A model generated the notes under the pieces. It did no database searches, was not told the origin of the DNA, and saw only the letters and a program-made list of their open reading frames with translations. From Gossypium raimondii (taxonomy: Eukaryota > Streptophyta > Magnoliopsida > Malvales > Malvaceae): 64,000 bases of DNA. Location: positions 3,906,001 through 3,970,000 of the forward strand of contig NC_068569.1 of assembly GCF_025698545.1 (NCBI RefSeq). Direction: 5' to 3'. The position numbers were made by a program, and so were the translations under genes. Shown one piece after another: positions 1 to 12,100 of the stretch. Positions within the stretch are counted from its first letter, which is position 1, and every line of letters starts with the position of its first letter.

Positions 1-603
1 TATATTCAAAACAATCATTTTTTTGTTGTTTATAGTGATTTATTGTGATATGTAATCTATATCATATCTATATACTAATCCACTTTTAGTTCCTATTAAT
101 GAAAAGTTTTGGTTGTCACTCATTGGCTTAGGCCAACGATGCTTTGCTTCGCTATCGTTTGTTGTTCTCATTGGTCGTTGCTTGTTTCTATAAATGTCTC
201 AAATTTCAACAGTAGCAATGTGAGATTCAATGCTTTCTAGGTCTGCATCCAACGATTAGGGGGAGTCTCCCTCTCATTGTCGGCTCACAAATTTTCAAAT
301 CGATGATCTTGCTCAATTCAACGTGTCTAATTACTTGAATCTCCGATCGAATATGCCAATCGTTTATGTTTAGGTTCTTAGTCTTAGAAATTTTTATTGT
401 TTCACAGTGGTTGAATCTATGGGCGTGGAACAGCCAACCACCATCATTTGTATTACCCCAGGTTTTGTTTTAATGTCAGACTCCAACTATTTTCTTTTTA
501 AATCATCTTAATAATATATTTTTTGTTGGCCTAAGGTTTCAATCATGATTTAGGGCCATGCGGTAATTGTTGTGACACTCGAGTCTTGTTGTGCTGGGGT
601 TTT
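1..603. other. Intergenic sequence, no gene seen
   Basis: No open frame of convincing length, no splice-linked coding blocks and no recognisable protein similarity on either strand. The sequence is moderately AT-rich and looks like decayed intergenic DNA flanking the LTR-like block that follows. Confidence 0.5.
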
Positions 604-1787
604 TGATGTTCACAAATTAATTATAAATACGACTAAGGCAAGTGCACCTATCAAACAATAGTATAGTTATGGTGAGTAGGGAATATCGTATCCACGAAGA
701 CTAAAAGTACCAGTAATTACTACTTTTCTATTATTTAGCCTACAAATTGGAATGATTGTTTTTAATCTAAAATTACTAAACTAATTTACTAATAAAGCAG
801 CAGAGAATAAAATAGGAAAATTATCGAAGATACTAATGAGATAGAAAATATCCAAGAAAGAATCCACCTAGACTTTACTTATTATCATGAATCAATTAAA
901 TGATTTATTCGCTATGCCTTGTTGTCTAGGTTAATTAATTAAAATATCTTTCTAATTAAAACCCCTATTGTCGCATTAACTCAATTTATGGATTCACTTA
1001 TTAGATTTGACTCTAATCTGGTAGATTTATGTTGTTCTATCTCTAGGATTGTATGCAACTCCTCTCAATTACGCTTGATATACTCTTAAACAGGGACTTT
1101 TGCTCCACTGAAATAAGCACATTAAACATGAATTAATATCCTGAAAATATTAAAACATGAAATAAGCATACATAATTGAGAACAAGAATCAAATATTTAT
1201 CATGTAAATCAAAAATCAAATAATAAGATTCATCCTAGGTTTCATCTTCCCTAGGTATCTAGGGAATTTAGTTCATAATCCTAAATACAAACATCTCAAA
1301 GTTAGGATAACAACAAGACATAAAGAAACTCAATAAAACTTCAAGGAAATTAAATGGAGATCTTCAATCTTGAAAGAGATCTGCTTCTGAGTTAATTCCG
1401 ATGGTGTTCTTCGAGTCTTTTCTTCAATCTTCTCTGAATACCCCCTTAGATATTCTTCTAGTTGATATTTGTAGACTTTAGAATGTTCAAAAAGCCTAAA
1501 AATTAGTTTTTTCCGCGTGTTTGGGAAATGAGGTGCGATATCGACATGGGCTGGCACATGGGCGTGTGGCCAGCCCATGTGGAAGTGCCCAGGCCGTGTG
1601 GATTCTGGAAACAGCTCTATTTGTCCGATTTTTTCTCGTTTTTCGTTCCTTTTGCTCCCAAATGTTCTCCTAAGTATAGAAACGTGAATTTAAGATATTA
1701 GGAGCATCAAATTCACTAATTTACATTATTAATCATCCAAAAATGCATTAAAAATGAGATTAAATATGTTACTTTTATAGCTTATCA
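604..1787. mobile_element. LTR-like block, possible solo LTR of a Ty3/gypsy-type retrotransposon
   Basis: The block begins TGATGTTCACAAATT and ends GCTTATCA, so it has the TG...CA ends of an LTR. Inside are stretches I recognise as common in plant gypsy-type LTRs: 'aagtgcacctatc' near 640, 'gaatatcgtatccacgaag' near 681 and a G-rich 'ggccgtgtgg' near 1592. No gag or pol coding sequence follows on either side, so it would be a solo LTR or a fragment. A clean 5-bp target duplication is not visible (upstream bases are T-rich, downstream is ATTTC), so the ends are approximate. The 82-residue frame at 1330-1578 lies inside this block and is not considered a gene. Confidence 0.4.
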
Positions 1788-3160
1788 ATTTCTCTAAGTC
1801 CTTGGTGATTTATGGTCCATAGAGTTTCTACAAAAACTCGATTTGTTTGGAGCTCTTTTGCATCCGTTGTTTCAAGTAAGAGATGTTTCCACTACCACAT
1901 GAGCAATGATTTGTATGGAGATTTGCTACATCGTGATTTTTATTGATGGTTGAGAGTGTCGTTTGGCTGAAAGGGTTGTGATAACATGCCAGCGTCTTTA
2001 ATTATTTATGATTTAAATAAGGAGGCCAAATTCAAACAAAGAAAGCTTGTTTTATTCCTCATAAATTTTAAGTTATTTTTCCTTTTGGGGCTATGTTTAG
2101 TTCGAGACCGAAATCTGCGACTACTTTCTCCGTTTTATATAACTAGATTTTTGACTTTGCTGGCCATTGTGTATACGATGGCAAAGTTTTCTAACTCCAC
2201 AAATAAAAAAAACTGCTACTTGTCTTATTTAATTAGTTTTTATTTTTTAAAGTATAGTTTTATTTTTTAAAGTATCATATAATTATCGATAAAAATATTT
2301 AAAAGTAAAGTAACTTTAGGAGTTGTTTAAATTACAAATTAAGTAATTGATTTTTAGGTTAAATTTTGCTATTAATCCTCGTATTTTGTAAAAGTTATGG
2401 ATTGAGTTCTAATACTTTAATTTGATCATTTTAATTTTATACTTTTAAAATTTAAAATTGATGATAACTATTAAATTCATTAAGTTAATTTTATTATTTC
2501 TAAAATTTAATGCGCTAAACATAATATCACATGTGTAATGTCATGTCACTTGTTATTTTCACATATTGTTTACTAAAATCTAGTTAATGGATTAACAATT
2601 GTCATTTGGGTTGAGATTGAAATTTTAAAATTTGCGATTTAGAATGATTCAATTGAAAATATGAATTAAATCTATAATTGTAGAAGACTAATAATTAAAT
2701 TGAAACAAATAAATATAATGGTTATTATTTAATTTAGACTAAAATTTCAAAATTAAAGAAAAAAATAGGGGAATTTAATATATTGTTTATTAATTTGTTT
2801 TAGAGAATAAAAGAAACCATTCTCCACTGTTTAATTTTGATTTTATTTATGAAATTTCGGATTTCCGAGTGGGAGACGAGATTCGGCAGTTCGACTCATT
2901 AATAAGCGAACAAATGTAATGATAAAAAATTGTTGGAAGAGGAGTTACCAGATTTGACTTTCCATTGACCGAGCACAATTCATTACAAGAAATCCTAGGA
3001 GACCGCTCTGCTTAGTAAACCGAATGGGATTTCGACATCTATTTGTCCATTTGATCAAAGCAAACAAAAATCTTTTTTTCTTTTTGCTTAGCGGTTGAGA
3101 CTTGGAAAATAAGCAATTTTTACCAGTCTTCTCACCGCTGTGGCTATAATTCCCTCGTTG
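1788..3160. other. Intergenic region and probable DCL4 promoter / 5' leader
   Basis: No gene is supported here. Positions about 2340-2800 are very AT-rich and resemble decayed dispersed repeat DNA (phrases of the 'ttaatcctcgtattttg' type that are common in plant MITE-like repeats). The last 200-300 bases before 3161 are less AT-rich and must contain the DCL4 promoter and leader, but no clear TATA box or known operator could be singled out. Confidence 0.45.
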
Positions 3161-6100
3161 ATGCCGGGCGGCGAATTGTCCACCGACGGGACCGAGCCGT
3201 TCATGGCCTCTAAAGTTAAAGCCTTTTCTACTCCGTCGCCGATCGTTGAAATCAGCCGAAAAGATGAACCTATAATGGAAAAGAAAGAGAAGGATCCACG
3301 AAAAATTGCTAGAAAGTTAGTCTCTCTTTCACTTCCCTATACATGTAAATATCTATGCTTATTTGCTCCGGTTTTTTCTTTATGCAATGTGGCTTTGCCT
3401 TGGTTCTCTTTATTTATTTTTTTATTTCTTTGCACGAGTTCAGTTAAATTAAACGAGAGCTATCTGTTTGGCTTGAGGGAAGTGGGAAGATGGGGGAAGG
3501 GGGTTGGAGGGAAAACATGAAAAATAAAAAACCTTGTTAGATGTTTCTGTTTCAAAAACATCGAAAGCCAAAAAAAAAAAAAAATGCACTGTTTATTTGG
3601 AGTGCTGTTTCCGACAACCTGTGAGAAGCTTTTATATATTTAATTTAGTTTTTATATATTTAAAAATCACGTCGGGTTTTATGCTTTCATTTAAGGTATC
3701 AACTGGAGTTATGCAAGAAAGCCATGGAAGAGAACATAATTGTTTATTTGGAGACTGGTTGTGGGAAGACCCACATCGCAGTTCTGCTTATTTATGAGCT
3801 TGGCCATTTGATACGGAAACCTCAGAATAGGGTATGCATTTTTCTTGCTCCCACAGTGGCTCTTGTTCAGCAGGTGAGCTACTTTCTATGATTTTCTGCA
3901 TTAATACTCTATTGTCGGGAATTATTAGTTTATAATATTGTTTTGGCTAAGTTTGGGATTTAGGAACCAACTTGGATCATCATTCGTCAATTGTGGATTC
4001 TTTGCAGCAGTGGACCATGCATGGTTTTTAATGGAATTTGTTATTGTTTTATAGCAAGCCCGGGTTATAGAAGATTCTCTTGATTTCAAGGTTGGGACTT
4101 ATTGTGGTAACTGCAGACACTTGAAGAACCATCATGACTGGGAAATAGAGATCAAAGAATATGAGGTTATTATGTTCTTTGATTGACACAAGTTTATAAT
4201 TTATCCACGTGTTGTTCAACATCCTATGTTGTCCACGTGTCATTCGACATCCTATGTTGAAAGCTTAACTATAAAGAGATATGTCTTATGAAGTTTACCA
4301 ATTTTAATTTATTACACTTGACCAAATATGTTATCGGTTTTTCTTCCTCCACCCCCCTCCCCCTTATAGAAGATTTTTAATTAGGATTATGGACCCTCGA
4401 GCTTTCATCATCCTCGCCTTATATTTCTATTCATGTTGAATTTTTTGTACAGGTTCTTGTTATGACTCCCCAAATACTACTTCGTAGCTTATATCACTGC
4501 TTCATCAGGATGGACTTAATCGCTCTTCTGATATTTGATGAGTGTCATCATGCTCAAATAAAAAGCAACCATCCTTATGCAGAAATCATGAAAGTAAAGT
4601 GCTACATGAAGTCACATTTGTATTCTCAATGATAAATTTATATTAGTCTTTATCAGTTGATGTATTTTGATTCTGTAGATTACTTGACAATCATGTAGGT
4701 TTTTTATGATAAAGCTACTGCATCAATGCTTCCTCGTATATTTGGAATGACAGCATCTCCCGTTGTTGGTAAAGGTAATTAAAAATTGCATTTCTTTTGA
4801 AACAAAAGTCTGAATTATTACATGGATCAGCCATCTCCTTTTCAATTCCTTTCGGTACAAAAACTTTTCCCATTGGAAGTACGAGAAATTAAAGGTGTTT
4901 TGAAATGTGTTGTGTGTAAAGGCAGAATCAATCAAGAAAATAAATTCGAATGCCTACTTTTTTATGGAAAATGTGTTTGGTAAATGAAAAAAAATGTTCT
5001 TTTCTAAAAATGTCCGTGAAATATGTTTGATATCACTAAACATTTAAAAATGAGAGGAAAGGTTAAAGAAATAAATAAAATATCCAATGATATTATTCTT
5101 GATTTCAAATTTCTCAACTTTTTCTTTTGTAATTTTATAAGCTTTTGTTAAAGAGATTTGAGTAGACAGGAACAAATGAGATTGTAAATAGTTCAAGATG
5201 CCTCTAGAGACAAAAAAGGAAAAAGAAAGCAGTTAAGGGAATAATTACTGCTAATGGCTTCTAGTTATAAATATTAACATATATTATTAATTAATGGCTT
5301 CAAATAGTGTTTAATTATGAGTCAACTTAACTTGCAAAGTGCCAAGCAAAGAAGTAATGGACATCCCGCGTTTTCAAAATTGAAAAGATGTCTTTTTTTT
5401 TTGGTTGTTTATTCTCATATTTGAACCCATTTTCATTATTGTTTTCTAAAAACTTGTTTCCGTTTTCAATTATGCTACGCTTTTCAGTTTATATGATACA
5501 AATATATTGGATGATATTGCATCTTGTAGTGCTCTTCAATGATATATTTTCCTCTTTAATCGATAGGCTGTTTTAGTTATTAGTTGTTATCTCATCTTTT
5601 GATAGCTACTTCTTTGATTACCTTATCTTACGCATTCAGATGCTTCCAGTCAAGTAAATTTACCTAAAAGCATCAACAGCCTCGAAAACTTGCTTGATGC
5701 TAAGGTGAGTCTTTGAAACTTTCACTTTGTGAAATCTGGTTTGGTGCAATCTCTTGTTTTCCTTCTAAAAACTAATTATGGTTGAAGATAGGGAGCTAAG
5801 TTCAATCATAATTCCTACATGATGAATAAAACTCGTAAACAGCATTTCATGTATGTCATGGGAAGATGTTTGGTGCCTAAACGTTTCCTTGTTAAATTAG
5901 AATAAATGTAGCTTGTGAAGATACTATTCTTAGTTTATGTAGCTGGGTTTTTGTAATGCTGTTTGAAAATGCTATGCCTACTTAACTTGTGTTTGTTAGC
6001 CTGAATTGAGGACTTTGGTTCAGTCAACCTTTTCCAGACTTTCATAAGCTGGAGTAGTGGCAGGTCATAATTCATCTTGATTTAGTGAGTCAATGAGGAC

Positions 6101-9100
6101 AAGAAGATCTATTTGGCTTTCTGCCTTCTCACTTGAGTGCAACTGATCCCAATTTACTTGATCTCACTAACATATATGTTTAGCTATAGGAGAACTGTCT
6201 GTTTCTTCCGTTTGGTGGACAAATGTGTTTGGTCCTCTTCATAATTGCGCTAATCAGTCTTCCAGTAGAACTGCTTAGGTTGAAGTACAGAAATATCTTA
6301 CCTTGAGTCATTGTGGTCAGTAATGTTACTATAACTGTTTTAAGGATTCAAGCAACCACTGTAATTTTGGCCAGGTGGAGTAATGTTTATTGTTGTCATA
6401 TCGTCGTAATCATTTTCTTTCTCTTCCTCTTCCCCTTGCTCTGTGTGACTGTGCTACCATATATCTTTGGAGATGCAAAAACCAAAGTTTCCTTTTCAAT
6501 GAGGAATGTTTCCATAAACTAGACTTTTTAGTTATAATCAAAACCGGGGAGGGGGGGGGGGCGGATTCTTTTCTTAAACCAATTTCTGTTCTGATATAGA
6601 TGCTCAGAGTAGTCAATTTTCTAATATTTCACATGCCGCAAATTGTAGGTATATTCAGTTGGAGATAAGGAGGAATTGGAAAGCTTTGTAGCATCTCCTG
6701 TGGTTAGAGTATATGATTATGGTCCTGTCAATTTTGGTTCTTCTTGTTCCACCATTATCTATTGTAGTAAACTTGAGGAGATTAAGCGCCAGGTGTGTTT
6801 CAGTGACACATTTGCACTCTCTTGATTATCTTGGAAGAAGTTGTATTTATTTATTCATTTATTTTTTCTGTTTCTTTATGGCAAGAGCAGTGCATACCTT
6901 TTGTCAGGAAGAATGGTGATATTCAATCTGCCAGGAACACAAAAAAGCTGCTCAACAGAATGCATGATAATATAATCTTTTGCTTGGAAAATTTGGGCAT
7001 TTGGGGAGCATTGCAAGTAAGATCTTGTGAAAACAATTGAATTTCTTGGTTCTGTTAATTTGCAGTTGAGAGCCTTTCCCTTGCAATTAAATAATCTGCT
7101 ATTAGTGTTACTTTGATTCTTATTTCATATTCTGCAACTTTTTTCTATTTATCTGAATTATATTCACAAACTCTGTACTCTGGCAAAATCATGTTGGAGA
7201 ATACCAAATAGAGTAGAACATTAGATTCACATGCTATTTAATAAGGCTTTATTTTTATAAGGTGTCGTATTCATAGGTCATTACTTGCTACTTTTTTTTT
7301 TGTGCACTGCCAATAAGCAGTGACTAATTATTTTTTATTCTTTCATTTAATTTGTATCAGTTCTAGCTTGTTGCAGACTTGCAGGTAGTTGCTGATTAAA
7401 GTATCCAAGGAAATTCTGATTTATTTCCACCTTCTGCATTTTGTAGGCTTGCCGACTTCTTTTAACTGGTAATAACTCTGAGAGGAATGAATTGATAGAA
7501 GATGAAGGGATTTTAAGTGACGACTCTGTATGTGATCGATATCTTGTTCATGCTGCTGATGTTTTTGCTTCAGATTGTACGAGAGGTATAATCTTTTTAG
7601 GCCTTTTAAATTCTAGCTTCAACTTCGTTGTAGCTATTGTCTGGTTTCTTGGTGGCTCTATACCCAATTATGTGTTCATCAAAGTTCAGTTATGCAGGAG
7701 AGATATGGGATCAGTGTAGGGACTTTTTAGTAGTAGCTTCAACTTAATTCTGCCTTCTGTCTCTGTTAATTGATGGCCGCATTACGATTTGCTACACCAT
7801 TGTAACTTGTATGTATTAAACTTCTAGTAATCAGTGGGATTTTTTTTTTGGGTAAATGGAGATCCTTAGATTTTTGAATTTATATGCTCTGCTTATTGTT
7901 TCAGTCAACTTGAGTAAGAATCTGAGCTATTAGTCTTTGTTGCTGATATTGTAGATGGATCTGCAAACGATTTATCTGATGTAGAGATTTTGAAGGAACC
8001 ATTTTTCTCGAAAAAGCTGCTACGTCTTGTTGGAATTCTTTCCACCTTCAGGTTTGTATTCAAGCATGTATAGTGGTTTTTGGTTATTTTATAGATATAT
8101 TGCATGGAAACTCTATCGGACCATTTCAATGGTTATAGTACTTGGTAAACAAATATTATGACTTATGTAGTTCTTGCAACACTAGGAGGCAAGAGAAGGG
8201 ACTTAATGCATGAGGGGTGATGTACTGATGTTAATTCATTTTAACTATGTTGACACGTCTCATTTCTTTCTATCTGGTTACTTTCAAACAAACTCTACTG
8301 CTGCATTTTTTCATGCCTTTAAGCTTTTTGCTTTTCTCATTATTTAACTAACAAGGTGTATCATACACATATTTCTCTCACAAACTTCTATAATTACTTT
8401 TACAGGTTACAGCCAAATATGAAATGCATAATTTTTGTGAATAGGATTGTTACTGCAAGATCCTTGTCATACATACTGCAAAACCTTAAGTTCCTATTAT
8501 TTTGGAAGTGCCATTTTCTTGTGGGAGTCCACTCTGGACTTAAAAGTATGTCAAGAAAGACAATGAAAAACATTCTTGAGAAGTTCAGAACAGGAGAGGT
8601 AACCCTTCTGTTAGTGTTAATATTCCTTGGTCACTCAGCTCCTTCCAATTCGTGAATTTTCACATCATTGAATTGTTACTTTTATCTCTGCATTTTAGCG
8701 GACTAGCTCAGTTTATCCTTTAGGCACAATGTGGGCAGATTTTGTGTTTTTTGACATCCACATATCATTTCTATAAATGTTTTCCTAAGGAAGTGCATTT
8801 CCTAATGTCTCGAAGTTATTATGAGACAGAAGCTCATTCATTCAGTCTTTGTTCTTGTAATTTGAGCCTCTAGTTCTAGTTGGTTGTAGCTTATGTGATG
8901 TTTGAAGGATAATGGTAACAATTAGGAAAACCTTGTGTAAGTATTGTTAACGGTTCTGTGTCAGTTGAATTAATTTATTCCAATGTTTAAAAAACTGGAC
9001 TAGACGTCAAACCAGTGAGACCTCCGTTTATTGGTTCAACTGGGCAGACTGGTTGAACTGGCTAGTTGTGCTAAATAATTATTGAATATAGTAAATATCT

Positions 9101-12100
9101 AATAAAACTGATTTAATGTTGATTCAAGGGAATAAATGCTCTAATCTCATCACATACGATAAAATTTAGAAAAGTCCAACATCTGTTTTTACGTTTTTTA
9201 CTGGTTAAATGGGTTTTATATACTGGACCAGACAGGCAATTGGTTCCTGGTTCAACCAGTTTGCCTGGCAGGTCTGTCTGGTTTTTTTACACTAATTTAT
9301 TTTTGATTCCTTGAATGCTGACTTGGCAGTTGAATCTTTTGATTGCAACTAAAGTCGGTGAAGAAGGACTTGACATTCAGACATGCTGCCTTGTGATACG
9401 TTTTGACCTTCCAGAAACTGTTGCGAGCTTTATCCAATCAAGAGGACGTGCAAGAATGCCTCTCTCTGAGTATGCATTTCTGGTGAACAGGTGCTATTCA
9501 TAAAAGTATATGCTATTTGAAGGTCTGTCAATTTGGTTCTCTTTCTGTAATTGGGAAAAAATAAGATCTCTTTCTCTTAACTTTGCAGTGGGAACGAGAA
9601 GGAACTAGATTTGATTAAAAATTTTAAGAAAGATGAAGATCGTATGAATGTGGAAATTTCTTTCAGAACATCTACTGAGGTTTCTATTGGTCTTGAGGAG
9701 AGAATCTATATGGTTGATTCATCTGGTGCTTCCATCAGTTCAGGATATAGTATCTCTCTACTTCATCATTACTGCTCAAAACTGCCCCATGATGAGTATG
9801 CCTTACTTTTTCGTTCTTACCTGCTTTTGAACTTATAATGTCACTATATATGTTTCTTGTGGAAATTCATTTACTAATTTAGATTATCCACGTGAATATA
9901 ATTTTCAGGTACTTTTTCCCCAAGCCAAGCTTTTATTATTTTGAAGATTCAGGAGGAACAATCTGCAATATAATATTACCTTCGAATGCTCCAATAAATC
10001 AAATTGCCAGTACACCTCAATCTTCAGTTAATGCTGCCAAAAAAGATGCTTGTCTAAAAGCAATTGAAGAATTGCATAAATTGGGAGCCTTGACTGACCA
10101 TCTCTTGCCACTGCAAAACAGTGTTCTTGAGGAGGAAACATTGCTGGTGTCTTCTGATTCTGGGAGCTCTGAAGGTTGATGCAGAGCAACTTTGTAGTCT
10201 TATTCTTTTCTTCTTCTTTTTGGTTGGGTGACTGGTATAGAATTAATCACTTTTGCTCGTCTTTAATCTCAGCAAAATTTGATTTTGGTTTTCAGCAGAT
10301 GAGGATTCACGAGGTGAACTACATGAGATGCTTGTTCCTGCTGTGCTTAAAGAATCATGGACTAACTTAGAGAACTGTGTCCTCCTTTATGCTTACTATA
10401 TAAAATTTAATCCGAATCCTAAGGACAGGAGCTATAAAGAGTTTGCTCTCTTTGTCAAGTCTCCTCTCCCTAAGGAGGCTGAGAGAATGGAGCTGGATCT
10501 TCACCTATCTCGGCGTAGGTCGGTGATGACAAAGCTTACCCCATCTGGAGTTGCAGAATTTAAGAGAGAAGAGGTAACAATGTTTTGTTTCTGTCAGACT
10601 TTGTTCTAATTATCTTACTACCAAAACTCACTGTGTATCTGTGCATATGCAGATCATGCAGGCACAGCATTTTCAAGAAATGTTCTTCAAGGTCATCCTT
10701 GATAGATCAGAACTCCTTTCTGAATTTATTACTTTAGGAAATGTCTTTCTTTCATCAAGCTCCTCAACATTCTATTTATTGCTTCCTGTTATTCTCTCCA
10801 ATTGTGAGAATAAAGTGACAGTGGATTGGGGGATTGTCCAAAGATGTTTGTCGTCTCCACTTTTTAAGCCTCCTGTTGCAGCTGCAAAGATTGAAAATTT
10901 CCCTTCAGATGTTTGCTTGCACCTTGTAAATGGTTGTAGGAGTATAAGAGACATTGAGAATAGTTTGGTGTATGCCACACACAAGAGGGCCTTTTACTTT
11001 ATTACTAGCATTGTTGGTGAAAAAAATGGTTACAGCCCATATAGAGATTCAGGCACTTTAAATCACGTGGAGCACTTAAACATGTTGGTAGCTCCACTCT
11101 TGATTCACAACTGTTATTAACGTTATCAGAATAGTTTATGGGGAGGTTATGCTCACCAAGTTGTTTAGATTAGGTTTTTATCTAGTATTCAATTGATAAA
11201 GTGTTAACTTGAATGTTGTCAATCAGGTCTGGCATTCATCTTAAGTACCCTGAACAACCTCTTCTGCATGCAAAACCACTTTTTAAGTTGCACAATTTGC
11301 TCCACAACCGAAAGCCGGAGGATTCAGGTAGCTTCTCGTTTGCTTTGCTTTCATTCTTGTCATTGTTCCCTTTTCACTAAGTATGTTGCTTGTTATACTG
11401 GATTATTTGTGTTCAAGATATGATATTCTAGACCTTGCTACCATCTTCATGGGTATATTGCTATTTGTTTTGTCAGATTGCATTATTTTTTCATGATGGG
11501 AACAAGATTTATGGTTCATTATTGATAGATTAGTGCTACATTGCCTGTAATTGACATGAAATGCCTGATTTATTGTTAATTATTTGTTAATGATTGTCCT
11601 TTTCTGATTTTTCTTCTTCTTCATCAGAAAACACTAGAAAACAAGAAATTACCAATTTGAAGTAGTCTTATAGCCATGCAGCTTATTTGATGTGCAAGAG
11701 ATATCTTGAACTGTATTCTTTTGGAAATGAGAAATGCTCAAGTTGGGCGATTGAGTGAGACTATGAGTTCTCACATGGCGGTGAAGATTGAGGATTAATC
11801 TTTCTTTTCCAATCCTAGACTTAAGGATTACTAGCTAGTAAGTAGAATCAGGCTATTGCAACAATAAAACGCTTTACAACCGGCCTTGCTGGCCATTCTT
11901 TAATCTGCTTCAGCACTTGGATTAATGGGGCTATTGGTTTTTGTCTGAATCTTCCCTGGAAATATACTAGTATATCGTTAAAATGTTATCTTTAATACAA
12001 CCTTTTTAGTATCAAAAGCTTGAGTCATTCTGGATCCCCCCTGCCCCCCAAAGGAAAAAAAGGTCCTTCTCATTTTCTCTATCAGTAAATCAAACAAAAG

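Noticed and set aside
1986-2270. 94-residue plus-strand frame, Phe/Leu rich
   Set aside because: Low-complexity sequence of AT-rich DNA, no splice context, no similarity.
3140-3160. Earlier DCL4 start at 3140
   Set aside because: The codon is GTG, not ATG; the first in-frame ATG is 3161.
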